A stretch of 64,000 nucleotides of DNA from JAFAXD01 sp051985675 (GCA_051985675.1 JBPYFJ010000092.1:21966-85965), one strand, 5' to 3'. Shown: positions 8,512-18,321, counted from the stretch's first letter. Notes: generated by a model from the sequence alone, not told the origin. A program made the numbers and translations.

Positions 8512-9504
8512 TCAACCCTCGGGTTTGATCCTGGCCAGCTTCACCAGCCGGCCCCATTCCCTGATGCTGGCAAGAAACAGCCGCTCGGCCTGATCGGGCG
8601 TCGTTGTCAGCGGATCGGCGCCGAAGTTGTTGATAAACTCGCGCGTCATCGGTTGCGCCACGACGTCGACCATCCAGCCGTTGATCTTGTTGATCACCGG
8701 CCGCGGGGTTCCGGCCGGCACCATTACGCCGAAAAAGCCAGGAACGTCGAGACCGGTGACACCCTGTTCCTCCAGTGTTGGCGTCGTGGGATCGCTTTTC
8801 ATCCGCTCCTTCGACCCGACGCCCAGGATCTTCAACCGGTCCTCGCGCGCCTGCGCGTGCGCAAAAACGCCGTCGCTGAACGAATAGTCGAGCAGCCCGG
8901 TCTGCAGGTCGTAGAGCGTATCGGGCGCGCTGCGGTAGGGCACCTCGACTGCCCTGAGCTGCAGGATTGTCTTGAACAAGTTGCCCATCAGCCGGCCTGG
9001 CGGTGACGTGGTGGCAAAGCTCGCCTTGTCGCCTTTCTGGCGCAGATAGGTGACGAGGTCCTCGACCTTCTTCCAAGGTCGGTGAACATCGACCGTGAGA
9101 TAGAAGGAGAACCGGAACAGCGTCGCAATCGCCAAGATCTGCTTGTCGAGATCGGGCGGCGTGTTCTTGAACATGAAAATGTTTGCCGCAACCGACGTCG
9201 GCGCATGGATGAACATGGTGTAGCCGTCGGGCTTGGCGCGCGCCAGATATTCGGCGGCGATGTTGCCGTTGGCGCCGGGCCGGTTCTCGACCAGGACGGG
9301 CTTGCCGGCGCGCGCACGCACTTGTTCGGCAAAAAAGCGCACCCAAACGTCGGCGCCGCTGCCTGGCGGAAACGCGCAAATGACGTGCAGTTCGCGCGCC
9401 GGGTAGGGGTCCGGCGTCTGTGCGGCCGCAGGCGATACCGCGAGGGTGAACAATGCGATTGCCGGAGACAGCGCACGCGCGATCCTTCGGACGAACCGGA
9501 TCAT
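8512..9504 (-). CDS. Bug/TctC-family tripartite tricarboxylate-type substrate-binding protein
   Basis: A 330-residue exported binding protein with a signal peptide (residues 1-30, ending SPAAAQ). It then has YPARELHVICAFPPGSGADV, a variant of the Bug signature, and PVLVENRPGANGNIAAEYLARAKPDGYT, the family core. Bug proteins bind carboxylates and diverse organic solutes; TctC members feed TctA/TctB permeases, but none is encoded here, so this is an orphan. The ATG at 9504 begins the signal peptide; 70 further open codons upstream have no signal and no good ribosome site. It lies upstream of the amidohydrolase remnant on the same strand, a pairing that may once have formed a uptake-and-hydrolysis unit. 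Confidence 0.9.
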   Translation of the reverse strand: MIRFVRRIARALSPAIALFTLAVSPAAAQTPDPYPARELHVICAFPPGSGADVWVRFFAEQVRARAGKPVLVENRPGANGNIAAEYLARAKPDGYTMFIHAPTSVAANIFMFKNTPPDLDKQILAIATLFRFSFYLTVDVHRPWKKVEDLVTYLRQKGDKASFATTSPPGRLMGNLFKTILQLRAVEVPYRSAPDTLYDLQTGLLDYSFSDGVFAHAQAREDRLKILGVGSKERMKSDPTTPTLEEQGVTGLDVPGFFGVMVPAGTPRPVINKINGWMVDVVAQPMTREFINNFGADPLTTTPDQAERLFLASIREWGRLVKLARIKPEG

Positions 9505-9710
9505 GTCGCCCCAATCCTGTCGCGCCGCCGCCGCGTCCGGCGAGAGGTCATTGCTCCGCTCATACCGTTCGGCATGCCTTATACCACGCGTTGATGCGAA
9601 CTTCGGAATGCGGAACGCGCAGCCGAGGTTTCCTCCGCCGCAAGTTACCGCCGGATGAACTTGCCTCTCAAGACGACTTGCGAGCACAGATGAGAGGGCT
9701 CCCAGTCTGA

Positions 9711-11327
9711 TCAATGTCCAGTGGCGACACGGGCGACGTCCGCCGCATCGCGGGGCGCTGCATTATCACGCCAGATGATGTGCAGGTCGGGACGCAGCAG
9801 GATGAGATCGTATCCGTAGATCTCGCGCGCGACCTGGTCGGGAATGTCGAGCTCGCTGACCGGCGCTCCGAACGACTCGAGCGCACCGGCGAGCTGTGAC
9901 GTGTCATGCTTGGCGCTGCCGAGGCGCAGGATCGTGTATCCCGTGGTCGGAATGCGGTCCTGCATGGCGCTGCCGTCGTCGAGCCAGACGTGCGGCAGCC
10001 GCGCGCCTGGCCAGGTCGTCGGCTCGTAGGTGCGAAACAGGTGCTCGGGACCGCCCGGTATGTCGCAGATGACCGGTGAAGCGACATAGCGATAGCCGAG
10101 CTCCGCGCCGATCATCTCGTTTGACTTGCGCTGCTCGACGTCAGCAATCGTCGTCAGGATTTCGCGGGTTTGCTGCCCCTCCGGCGTATTGTCGCGGATA
10201 TTGGGCCGCCACATCGAGCGCCACTTGCGCCGCCCGAGACTGGCGTAACGCGACGCGCCGACGTTGCGATCGCCGATCTGATGGCGCTCGACCTCGTAGG
10301 ATGCGAGCAGCTTCGGACCGCCGAAGCCCCTGAGCGTCGCTTCGAGCTTCCACCCAAGATCGACCGCGTCTCCGACGCCCGAATTCATGCCTAGTCCGCC
10401 CGTTGGGATGACGAGATGCACGGCGTCTCCGGCCAAAAACACCCGGCGATCCTGGTAACGCTCCGCCAACAGTAGGTTTTGGCGCCAGGGATTGCAGGAC
10501 AGCATCTTGTAGTTGATGGGAATTCCGATGGTCTTTTCGAACTGACGCTCCATCTCGGCGTCGCTGTCAACCGAGGCGTGCACAGTCCAGTATTTGGTCG
10601 AATCCTGCATGATCAGGAATGTCGCTTCCTCATCGGCGACGTGATAATGCCGGCCATGACCGGGACCGTTGCCGATCGGAATTTTGTCGAACAGATCCTC
10701 GCTGTAATAGAGACCCTGCCGAAACGCGCGCAGGTTTGCTTCGCCGTAGAGTCGGATGCCGAGCGCCTGCCGCACTGCGCTGCTGCCGCCATCGCAGCCG
10801 ACCAGGTAATCCGAGCGGATCGGCTCGGTCGCGCCGTCCGCCGTTCGCACGGTGGTGGTGACGCCGCCCGGGTCCTGTTCGTGTGAAACATATTCGGTTG
10901 ACCAGCGCAGACCGACGCACGGCAACGACTCGGCTTCCGTTTTGAGCAGCGGTTCGAGCGTGTACTGCGAAATCAGCTGATACGGTTCGAGCGGGGCGGT
11001 GCCGTCGGTCGTAGCGCGAATCGACGCCTCCGCCTCGGCGACCGACGGGTAGGGGAGGCGCAGCAGCGGCGGTTTGGTGAGATCGAGCACAATGTAGACG
11101 TCCATCGGAACGTTGCGATCGAGCCCGGCCGCGCGCACCTTCCTGGCGAGCCCCATGCGGCGATAGATTTCCATGGTCCGGGCGTTCACCCGTTCCATCT
11201 TCGGCAGGAACGCCGGCCCGCTGCGCTTCTCGACCAGGACCGTGCGGATGCCGCGCTGGCCGAGATCGACGGCAAGCGATAGTCCGACCGGACCGGCGCC
11301 AACGATGAGAACCTGCGTGTCCGCCAC
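9711..11327 (-). CDS. FAD-dependent monooxygenase (PheA/TfdB-like, aromatic hydroxylase family)
   Basis: A 538-residue class A flavoprotein hydroxylase. It has the N-terminal FAD dinucleotide motif VGAGPVGLSLAVDLGQRG, the DG motif DYLVGCDGGSSAVR, and the GD motif VFLAGDAVHLVIPTGGLGMNSG. These three motifs place it in the group that hydroxylates phenols and polycyclic or polyketide aromatics with NAD(P)H and oxygen. A C-terminal thioredoxin-like extension (from GARLPHVWLDDGS onward) is typical of the PheA/TfdB/MhpA subgroup. The start is a GTG at 11327 with GGGAGG five bases upstream; an in-frame GTG at 11333 overlaps that site, and a longer open frame to 11435 lacks support. The substrate is unknown. 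It is a single gene, divergent from the binding-protein/TRIC fusion. Confidence 0.9.
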   Translation of the reverse strand: MADTQVLIVGAGPVGLSLAVDLGQRGIRTVLVEKRSGPAFLPKMERVNARTMEIYRRMGLARKVRAAGLDRNVPMDVYIVLDLTKPPLLRLPYPSVAEAEASIRATTDGTAPLEPYQLISQYTLEPLLKTEAESLPCVGLRWSTEYVSHEQDPGGVTTTVRTADGATEPIRSDYLVGCDGGSSAVRQALGIRLYGEANLRAFRQGLYYSEDLFDKIPIGNGPGHGRHYHVADEEATFLIMQDSTKYWTVHASVDSDAEMERQFEKTIGIPINYKMLSCNPWRQNLLLAERYQDRRVFLAGDAVHLVIPTGGLGMNSGVGDAVDLGWKLEATLRGFGGPKLLASYEVERHQIGDRNVGASRYASLGRRKWRSMWRPNIRDNTPEGQQTREILTTIADVEQRKSNEMIGAELGYRYVASPVICDIPGGPEHLFRTYEPTTWPGARLPHVWLDDGSAMQDRIPTTGYTILRLGSAKHDTSQLAGALESFGAPVSELDIPDQVAREIYGYDLILLRPDLHIIWRDNAAPRDAADVARVATGH

Positions 11328-11453
11328 CCGCACCTCCCAGATCCACCCCGCACACCTGCAGGCGCGGACCTTGCGTTCGTGCCTCCAATAGCGCTCCACT
11401 AGGCGCGCATCGACAAGAAAATCGCGCGAGCCCACCCCCTATGAGGTTTGCGC

Positions 11454-13049
11454 ATGCAAATCGACCGGGCCATGACACTCAACGGCTGCTTGAGACTGCG
11501 CGGGAACGCAAGGCGGGCCGTCTGGCTGTTGTTGTTCGCCGGCCTTGCTTGGCCTGCACCAAGTCATGACGCGCTGGCGCAACCCGCTGCTCCGCCGGCG
11601 CCCGATCAACGCGTGCGCAGCTCCGATCATTCACGCTGGCGCGGCGGCTGGTACCCCTGGGATCCCTACCAGTACCGCGAATACCGTCATGGGGTGCCGA
11701 TCCTCACCGGCTTTGACATCGAGATTGAACGCGCCCTCGCGCGCATGATGGGCATCGAAATTCTGCTCCCGGATCTGCCCTGGCAAGACCATTTGGCGGC
11801 GCTGGCGGCCGGGACCGCCGACGTCGCGGCCGGCGCGACCTACAGCAAGGAGCGTGACGCTTATGAATATTTTTCAAAGCCGTATCGCCGCGAGACCGAT
11901 GTTCTGATTCTGCCCAGGGGGGCGAGCGGGCGCTATTCGTTCCAGACCGTCGAGCAGATGCTCGACATGTTCGCGAACCAGAAGTTTCGGCTCGGCGTCG
12001 TCGCCGGCTTCCTTTATGCCGATGACCGGGTCAACGCGTTCATTGCGGACCCGGCCAACGGCAGCAACATCGTCAAGGCGGCCGACGAGGCCGAAAACCT
12101 GCAAAATCTTTTGGCCGGCCGCGTCGACGGCTTCCTTGCCGACCGTATTGCCGCCGCCACCACGGCGTGGCGCCGGCGCGAGGGCGCTCTCATCGAAGAA
12201 CATCCGTTGCGTTTTTCAACCGACATACATTTCATGTTGAGTCGAGCGACGCAGGCGCCCGAGACGTTGGCGCGGCTCGATGCCGCAATCGACGAACTCA
12301 AGCGCAGCGGCGAGCTCCGCCGCATCGCCAATTCCTACGCGCTGCCCGTGCTGATCAACCAGACGCTCGACCGCGATTGGTTCCAGATCCTGGTGCTGGT
12401 CGGAACCGCCGCGTTCGCGCTGTCGGGCGTCGTCCTCGCCTATGGCGGCCAATACACGTTGTTTGCCGCGCTGATTCTGGCGAGCCTTCCGGCCGTTGGG
12501 GGCGGCGTGGTGCGCGATCTCTTGTTGCAGCGCGAGCCGCTTGGAGTAGTGCGCAATCCCTCAGCCCTACTGACGGTGTTCGCGACGGTGCTCGTCGGAA
12601 TGGTGGCGATTCGCGTTGTCTCGCGCTTCAAAGTGCTATCGATTGCGCCATATCTGCATGCTCACCGGCAAATCGGCTCGCGTCTAATCGAGATCTTTGA
12701 CGCCGTCGGCCTGGCGGCTTTTACCGTTGTCGGGGTGGTCGTGGCCCTCGACACGGCGGCGCAACCGTTGTGGCTGTGGGGGCCGATCGCCGCGGTGTTG
12801 ACCGCGTCGTTCGGGGGCCTGATGCGCGATCTTGTGCGCCGCGACCAGCTCGAAGCGAATCTGCGGGGAGAACTCTACCCGGAGATCGCGATCGTCTGGG
12901 GGCTTGCGCTCGCGCTCTTCCTGCAATGGGAAGGCGGCCGCCTGCAGCCTGAGGAAATTCGCCTGGCCGTGATCGTAACGCTTCTGGGCGCGTTCCTGAC
13001 ACGGATCTTTGCCATCATCCGGGGGCTGAAAGGATGGTCATACGTGTGA
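11454..13049 (+). CDS. Fusion: periplasmic amino-acid-type binding domain plus TRIC/UPF0126 membrane domain
   Basis: The 531-residue protein starts with a signal sequence or anchor (about residues 20-45). Residues 80-300 form a type-3 solute-binding domain (FDIEIERALARMMG, AGTADVAAGATYSKER, DGFLADRIAA). Residues 308-388 and 412-500 form two UPF0126 repeats of three helices each, marked by AVGGGVVRDLLL and ASFGGLMRDLVRR. UPF0126 proteins are the bacterial relatives of TRIC trimeric intracellular cation channels. The fusion puts a ligand-binding domain in the periplasm directly in front of a channel-like domain, suggesting a ligand-gated or ligand-delivering channel; that function is inferred. 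The start at 11454 follows TGAGG; a TTG at 11448 is in frame but less likely. No partner ATPase is adjacent. Confidence 0.85.
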   Translation: MQIDRAMTLNGCLRLRGNARRAVWLLLFAGLAWPAPSHDALAQPAAPPAPDQRVRSSDHSRWRGGWYPWDPYQYREYRHGVPILTGFDIEIERALARMMGIEILLPDLPWQDHLAALAAGTADVAAGATYSKERDAYEYFSKPYRRETDVLILPRGASGRYSFQTVEQMLDMFANQKFRLGVVAGFLYADDRVNAFIADPANGSNIVKAADEAENLQNLLAGRVDGFLADRIAAATTAWRRREGALIEEHPLRFSTDIHFMLSRATQAPETLARLDAAIDELKRSGELRRIANSYALPVLINQTLDRDWFQILVLVGTAAFALSGVVLAYGGQYTLFAALILASLPAVGGGVVRDLLLQREPLGVVRNPSALLTVFATVLVGMVAIRVVSRFKVLSIAPYLHAHRQIGSRLIEIFDAVGLAAFTVVGVVVALDTAAQPLWLWGPIAAVLTASFGGLMRDLVRRDQLEANLRGELYPEIAIVWGLALALFLQWEGGRLQPEEIRLAVIVTLLGAFLTRIFAIIRGLKGWSYV

Positions 13050-13232
13050 GGCGTACAAATCGGCGTGAGGCCGGCAACCGTGCGCCCTAATGGCCGGCGG
13101 CACTAGCAACCTTTGGCTTGCCAGCATCGTTATAGCCACGAAACAGCGATGACACCGCTATCATGATCTTGTCATAGAGTGCGTGCGGTCGCGATTGATG
13201 CGAAGCAAGAGTTTCGAAAAGGAGCACCCGAA

Positions 13233-14009
13233 ATGGCGAATCCCCAGGGGCGTTTTATTTGGCACGAATTGATGACGACGGACACGAAAGCGGCCAAGGC
13301 ATTCTACGGTAAGGTCGTAGGCTGGGGCGCGCAGGACGTGCCGATGCCGGGCATGACCTACACGCTGTTGATGGCCGGGCAGACGTCGGTCGGTGGGCTG
13401 ATGGACATTCCGGAGAATGCAAAGAAGATGAACGCACCTCCGAACTGGACAGGTTATATCGGCGTAGAAGACGTCGATGGCACCGTGGATCGGATCAAGA
13501 AGCTCGGCGGCATGGTGTATGTCGCGCCGACCGACATCCCCAATATCGGCCGCTTCGCGGTGGTGACCGATCCACAAAAGTCGGCGTTTGCGTTGTTCAA
13601 GACTCAAAACGCGCCGCCCCAGGATCACCCGGCTCAGCCGAGTACGCCCGGTCACGTCGGGTGGAACGAACTTTGCGCCGACGACTGGCAGAAGGCATTC
13701 GCGTTCTACAGCGGATTGTTCGGCTGGAAGAAAGGCGAGGCCCATGACATGGGGCCAATGGGCACATATCAAATTATTTTGGCGGGCGACCAACCGATTG
13801 GGGGCATGTTCAACAAGCCGCCCATGGTGCCGTCTCCGTTCTGGCTCTACTACGTCAACGTCAAATCCATCGATGCCGCGACCGCAAGCGTGAAGGGCAA
13901 CGGCGGCGAGATCATCAACGGTCCGATGGAAGTGCCCGGCGGCAGTTGGATCGTCCAATGCAAGGACCCGCAAGGCGCGATGTTTGCTCTGGTCGGGCCG
14001 CGCAACTAG
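13233..14009 (+). CDS. VOC (glyoxalase/bleomycin-resistance fold) protein, two tandem domains
   Basis: A 258-residue cytoplasmic protein made of two vicinal-oxygen-chelate modules. One begins GRFIWHELMTTDTKAAKAFYGKVVGW (about 6-31) and the second HVGWNELCADDWQKAFAFYSGLFGW (about 140-164). The conserved W-E-L...D...A..FY...GW pattern in both halves is that of the PF00903/PF18029 group often annotated as glyoxalase or hydroxylase-like. Members bind a metal through His/Glu residues, but the chemistry here cannot be assigned. The start is set by AAAAGGAG nine bases before the ATG at 13233. It is convergent with the CPA1 antiporter, with only 14 bases between stops. Confidence 0.88.
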   Translation: MANPQGRFIWHELMTTDTKAAKAFYGKVVGWGAQDVPMPGMTYTLLMAGQTSVGGLMDIPENAKKMNAPPNWTGYIGVEDVDGTVDRIKKLGGMVYVAPTDIPNIGRFAVVTDPQKSAFALFKTQNAPPQDHPAQPSTPGHVGWNELCADDWQKAFAFYSGLFGWKKGEAHDMGPMGTYQIILAGDQPIGGMFNKPPMVPSPFWLYYVNVKSIDAATASVKGNGGEIINGPMEVPGGSWIVQCKDPQGAMFALVGPRN

Positions 14010-14023
14010 CGGAGTGAGCCGCG

Positions 14024-15631
14024 TCAATCGTCGCTGCGCCGGTTGGCGATACCTGCTTCCCGCAAGTCCAGCTCGCGCTCGATGCGGCGTCGCGCTTCAT
14101 CTTTGAGTTCGCCGGCGCGTGACAGCTTGTTGATGTGCTCGCGCTCGGCTTCGATCAACAGCAGCGCGATCTCGTCGTCGAGTTCGGTGCGTAGCCGGTG
14201 ATCGTCATCTCCGTCGCTGCTGTGCTTGATGTACCGCAGACGGTCGCGATGATGGTCGCGAGCCTGCCGCACCATGTCGTCGGCAAGCTGCCGCTCGTCG
14301 GCGAGTTGATCGATTCGTTCAAGCACTGCCTCGATGGCTTGGCGGCGGGCGTTGAACTCCTGCAGTCGGTCGGTTTGGTGCTCCTCATCGCCTGCCTGAG
14401 CAAGACCGAGCCAGCGGATCACCGTCGGCAACAGCAAGCCTTGGCCCACCAACGTGACCAGGATCACGGAAAACGTGAGAAATAGAATAAGGTCGCGATA
14501 CGGAAACGGTTGGCCATCCGCGGTCGCGAACGGAATGGCCAACGCCGCGGCGAGCGAGACGACACCACGCACGCCGGTGAAGGCGAGCGCGAACGGCCAT
14601 TGCCAGGGCGGCGATGGGTCGCGGCGACGAAGGCCCGGGAATAGCCAGCGTGGAATATAGGTCGCCGGATACATCCAGACAAAGCGCGCGCCAATCACAA
14701 CGGCGCTGATGATCACGGCCGATATGGCCAATTCCGCGATCGAGACGTGATGGATGCGCTCGATCAAGGTGCGTGCCTGCAGGCCGGTGATCAGAAATAC
14801 CATCCCTTCGATAAGATAAATGAGGAAGTCCCAGAAAAAGATGCCTTGCAGTCGCGTGGCCGCGCTGATCAATCGCAGACCGTTCCAGCTGATATAAAGT
14901 CCCGCGGTGACGGTTGCGAGCACGCCGGACCCGCCTAGGTAGTCGGGCGGCCAGTAGGCCAGGAACGGCGTCAAGAGCGACAGCGTGACTTCCGTGCGCG
15001 GATCGTTGACCCAGCGACGCAGCCGCAGCATCAGCCAACCGACGCCGATTCCCCAGGCGATTTCGCCGGTCACGATGGCTACGAACAGCCCGGCGGCGGT
15101 GCCCAAGGAAAACATGTGAACGCTCACCGCCACCACCGCGAACCGGTAGAGAATGAGCGCTGTGGCATCGTTGGCCAGTCCTTCGCCCTCCAGAATGACC
15201 AGCAGGCGTCGCGGAATTCGCATGCGGCGCGCGATCGCGAGCGGCGCCACCGCGTCGGGCGGGGACACGATCGCACCCAGCACGAAGCCGACCGCCAGCG
15301 GCAAGCCGATCAGCCAATAGGCAGCCAGTGCGACGGCGACCGTGGTGAACACGACACAGCCGATCGCCAAGAGCGAAATCGGGCGCAGATTGAAACGGAA
15401 CTCGCGCCAGCTCATCGCGACTGCCGACGAGTAGATGAGCGGCGGCAATACCATCATGAGGACGAGTTCAGGCGCGAGCACCACCTCGGGCAACCCGGGG
15501 ATGAGTGCCAGTACGACCCCGGTCAGTACCAGGATGATCGCGGGAGGGATTTTCAAGCGTGCTGACAGCACCGCGACGGCGGCGGTCACCGCGAGCAGCA
15601 GCACGAGAATTTGAACCGTCGATAAGACCAT
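14024..15631 (-). CDS. CPA1-family Na+/H+ (cation:proton) antiporter
   Basis: A 535-residue inner-membrane antiporter with about twelve hydrophobic segments and a polar C-terminal tail of roughly 130 residues rich in Glu/Arg, probably helical or coiled. The ion-binding region contains SPPDAVA in GAIVSPPDAVAPLAI and the conserved LEGEGLANDATALI, both diagnostic of CPA1 exchangers such as NhaP/YjcE. The protein swaps sodium or potassium for protons in pH and salt homeostasis. The ATG at 15631 begins the first helix; no strong ribosome site is visible. The gene stands alone, convergent with the VOC gene. Confidence 0.92.
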   Translation of the reverse strand: MVLSTVQILVLLLAVTAAVAVLSARLKIPPAIILVLTGVVLALIPGLPEVVLAPELVLMMVLPPLIYSSAVAMSWREFRFNLRPISLLAIGCVVFTTVAVALAAYWLIGLPLAVGFVLGAIVSPPDAVAPLAIARRMRIPRRLLVILEGEGLANDATALILYRFAVVAVSVHMFSLGTAAGLFVAIVTGEIAWGIGVGWLMLRLRRWVNDPRTEVTLSLLTPFLAYWPPDYLGGSGVLATVTAGLYISWNGLRLISAATRLQGIFFWDFLIYLIEGMVFLITGLQARTLIERIHHVSIAELAISAVIISAVVIGARFVWMYPATYIPRWLFPGLRRRDPSPPWQWPFALAFTGVRGVVSLAAALAIPFATADGQPFPYRDLILFLTFSVILVTLVGQGLLLPTVIRWLGLAQAGDEEHQTDRLQEFNARRQAIEAVLERIDQLADERQLADDMVRQARDHHRDRLRYIKHSSDGDDDHRLRTELDDEIALLLIEAEREHINKLSRAGELKDEARRRIERELDLREAGIANRRSDD

Positions 15632-15743
15632 GTGCGCGTCGGTTGGATAACCTGCGGTGCGACGCCAGAGTAGATGACACGACCCGACGCGCGGTCAAAT
15701 AGGCCGCAATGCGCGCGCCATCGATCGCGAGCGGAATGAGCGT

Positions 15744-16730
15744 TCACTCGGGTTCAATGCGCGCCAGCCGGGCGTATTCGCGCCATTCGGCCGTCTGCTT
15801 GATCAGCAGCGCCTTGAGCGATTCCGAATTGCCCGGCAGGACATCCGAACCGACCGCAGCGTTGAACGCGACCACGTCGGGTTCGACCGCGATCGCGTTG
15901 AACCAGGCTTCGAGCTTGTCGCAGATCGGCTTCGGGGTTCTGGCCGGCACATGCACCGACCACCAGGTGATGACATTCATGTTGGGAATGCCGGCCTCCT
16001 GCGCGCCCGGAATGTCCGGGGCCGAAGCGAGACGCTTGGCCGTGGTCACCGCCAGCGGCCGGATGCGCGCGGCCTTCAGCTGCGCGTTGATGGTCGTCAG
16101 ATCGCTGAAGAAAAACGCAAGGTGTCCGCCGAACAGGTCGTTGAGCAGAGGACCCTGCTCCTTGTATTTGACCTCCACGGTCTTGAGCCCGAACGCGGTC
16201 TTGTAGATCTCGGCGCTGACCAGGCTGGGCGGGGCGATCGATCCGTAGGATGCGGCGTCGCCCTTGTCTTTCAGATAAGCGGTCAGCTCGGCGACCGACT
16301 TGAAGGGGGTCGTTGCCGGGACGCACAGTGCGAAGGCGGATGCGCTGAGCGTCGTGATGTGCTCGAAATCGTTGATCGGATCGTAGCCGAGCTTCTTGAA
16401 CAGGCTCGGCGCCGCCGCAAGCGTCGAGCTGCCCGGAGCGATGTAGATCGTATAGCCGTCGGGCTTGGCACGCGCGACCATCTCGGTTGCGATATTGCCG
16501 AGCGCACCCGGCTTGTTTTCGACGATCACCGGCTTGCCGGTCGCGATGCTGAGCTTGTTCGAATAGAACCGGACCTTGATGTCAGCCCCGGAGCCGGGCG
16601 CAAACGGGCAGATCGATCGGATCGGTCCGGCCGGATAGCCCTCCTCGTTGGTATACCCGGTCACCGGCCACAGCGGCATGACCGCCGGCACAAGGCTGGT
16701 TGAGCGCAGAAATGCGCGGCGCGTCAGCAC
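15744..16730 (-). CDS. Bug/TctC-family substrate-binding protein with twin-arginine-like signal
   Basis: A 328-residue exported binding protein. The N-terminus MLTRRAFLRS followed by a hydrophobic stretch looks like a Tat signal. The Bug core is seen in ICPFAPGSGADIKVRFYS and PVIVENKPGALGNIATEMV, and the typical ending LARIEPE is present. The start is a GTG at 16730 with GAGGGAGG upstream. It lies 24 bases downstream of a Tat-exported BBE-type flavoprotein on the same strand, so the two may be co-transcribed and act on a common periplasmic substrate. No TctA/TctB membrane partners are in the window. Confidence 0.88.
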   Translation of the reverse strand: MLTRRAFLRSTSLVPAVMPLWPVTGYTNEEGYPAGPIRSICPFAPGSGADIKVRFYSNKLSIATGKPVIVENKPGALGNIATEMVARAKPDGYTIYIAPGSSTLAAAPSLFKKLGYDPINDFEHITTLSASAFALCVPATTPFKSVAELTAYLKDKGDAASYGSIAPPSLVSAEIYKTAFGLKTVEVKYKEQGPLLNDLFGGHLAFFFSDLTTINAQLKAARIRPLAVTTAKRLASAPDIPGAQEAGIPNMNVITWWSVHVPARTPKPICDKLEAWFNAIAVEPDVVAFNAAVGSDVLPGNSESLKALLIKQTAEWREYARLARIEPE

Positions 16731-16754
16731 CCAGCGTCCTCCCTCGGCCGCGCC

Positions 16755-18203
16755 CTAAAGTGGCGGCACGCTCTGAGCATGCCGGAACACGTTGTCGGGA
16801 TCAAAGGCCGCCTTGATTTGGCGTAGCCGCGCGAGATTAGCCCCCCAATACGCCTGCGCCCAGTCCACGAGGTCGAGATCGCAGTAGTTCACGTAGGCCC
16901 CGCCCGACACGTAAGGACGCATGGCGGCATAGAGGTTTCGCATGCTCGCGAGATGCGCCGCGCTGTCGCCGGCATTCGCCCACTCGGAATAGTATTGAAT
17001 GCAGAACCGCGTTCCGGCGCGGTGCGCAAACGCCGTGGCGTCGTTTGCCACGCGGCCAATTGCGCCGCCGTAGGAATCGCAGATCGCAACCACCGAGCGA
17101 GTCTGCTGGAGTTGGGTCAGGAAGGTGTTCACGCCGTCGTCGGTGAGCGGCGTGGTGACATAGTCCGACTTGGCCTTGAAGTAGGTCGGCTCTGGCGGCG
17201 GGCCGAAGAAATATTTGGCCCCTGATAAAAACGACATCGACCGGATGCGCAACGCCGACGCCGGCTGCGCGACATCGAGCAACGCCCGCAGCTCGCGGCG
17301 CAGCACCGTTTGCGAGCCGGTCGATTGGCCCGCGCAATGCAATTCGATCTTGCCGTCTGCCTGCCCGTTGATGCGCATGAAGGTCGTGATCGACGAGGGC
17401 GCGTGCGGCGCCCACGCCTGCCAGGCCTTGAACAGCCTAGCCGCGCGTGCCTGCGACAACACCCAGGTGACGCCGAGCACCTGGATCCGGCTGATCGGGT
17501 AGATTGCGAAGCGGAACTTGGTGACCGCGCCAAAGCTTCCGCCGCCGCCGCCACGCACCGCCCAGAACAGATCCGGGTTATGCTGCGCATCGGCTTCGAT
17601 GATGGTGCCGTGCGGATCGACCAGCTCGAGCCATTGCAGGCTGTCGCAAGCGAGCCCGTATGGCCGCCCGATCAGGCCAAACCCGCCGCCGAGCGCATGT
17701 CCGGCGATGCCGACGGTCGGACAGCTTCCGCCCGGAAATCCAAATCCCGCAGCTCCGATCGTCTCGTAGACCGGCGCGAGCGTTGCGCCCGAGCCGACCG
17801 TCATCGTGCGCGCGCCGCGATTGAATTCGATGTGGTTCATCAAGCGGGTGTCGATGACAACGCTCGCGCTTTGCGAAAAACCCTCGTAGCTGTGCCCGCC
17901 GCTGCGTAGCGCAAACGGCAGGCTGTTGGTGCGGGCCCACTCGACCATCGCGGACACCGCGTTCGAGGTCTTGCAAAGCGCGCGCAACTTCGGGCGCAAC
18001 AGTACGCGTTCGTTGCTGGCCGGCTCGTAGGTGTCGTAGCCCGGATCTCCGGGCTGCAGCAGCAACGCATCGCTCGCCGGCAGATTCGGCGGGCTCGGTA
18101 GCGGGGTGTCCTGTGCCGATGATCTGCCGAGGATCGCCGGTCCGGACACGAGACCTGCCGCGATCCCCTTTAGCGTGCTGCGTCGAGAGAGGTTGCGCGT
18201 CAT
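16755..18203 (-). CDS. Tat-exported BBE-type FAD-linked oxidase
   Basis: A 482-residue flavoprotein with a Tat signal (SRRSTLKG at 6-13, then a hydrophobic segment). It has a PCMH-type FAD domain and the C-terminal berberine-bridge-enzyme segment (NYCDLDLVDWAQAYWG). RSGGHSYEG supplies the histidine for 8-alpha FAD attachment, and GGSCPTVGIAGHALGGG supplies the cysteine for 6-S attachment, so the flavin is predicted to be bicovalently bound, as in sugar and alkaloid oxidases. The substrate is unknown, but export points to a periplasmic oxidation using oxygen. GGAGCACCGC precedes the ATG at 18203. A Bug binding protein follows 24 bases downstream. Confidence 0.9.
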   Translation of the reverse strand: MTRNLSRRSTLKGIAAGLVSGPAILGRSSAQDTPLPSPPNLPASDALLLQPGDPGYDTYEPASNERVLLRPKLRALCKTSNAVSAMVEWARTNSLPFALRSGGHSYEGFSQSASVVIDTRLMNHIEFNRGARTMTVGSGATLAPVYETIGAAGFGFPGGSCPTVGIAGHALGGGFGLIGRPYGLACDSLQWLELVDPHGTIIEADAQHNPDLFWAVRGGGGGSFGAVTKFRFAIYPISRIQVLGVTWVLSQARAARLFKAWQAWAPHAPSSITTFMRINGQADGKIELHCAGQSTGSQTVLRRELRALLDVAQPASALRIRSMSFLSGAKYFFGPPPEPTYFKAKSDYVTTPLTDDGVNTFLTQLQQTRSVVAICDSYGGAIGRVANDATAFAHRAGTRFCIQYYSEWANAGDSAAHLASMRNLYAAMRPYVSGGAYVNYCDLDLVDWAQAYWGANLARLRQIKAAFDPDNVFRHAQSVPPL

Positions 18204-18321
18204 GCGGTGCTCCGGCCGTCGATCGCCTGTCCATCATACCCACATCACGCATGCTAAAGGCGGCTTGCGTCTGAAGCGGCATCAGGCGAAACCTTGCACG
18301 ATCTTATGCGCTGAGACCGTG

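Noticed and set aside
7967..9514. A single 515-residue protein
   Set aside because: Its first part is an out-of-frame translation of the Bug gene at 8512-9504; only the last 169 residues (from 8476) resemble a real family.
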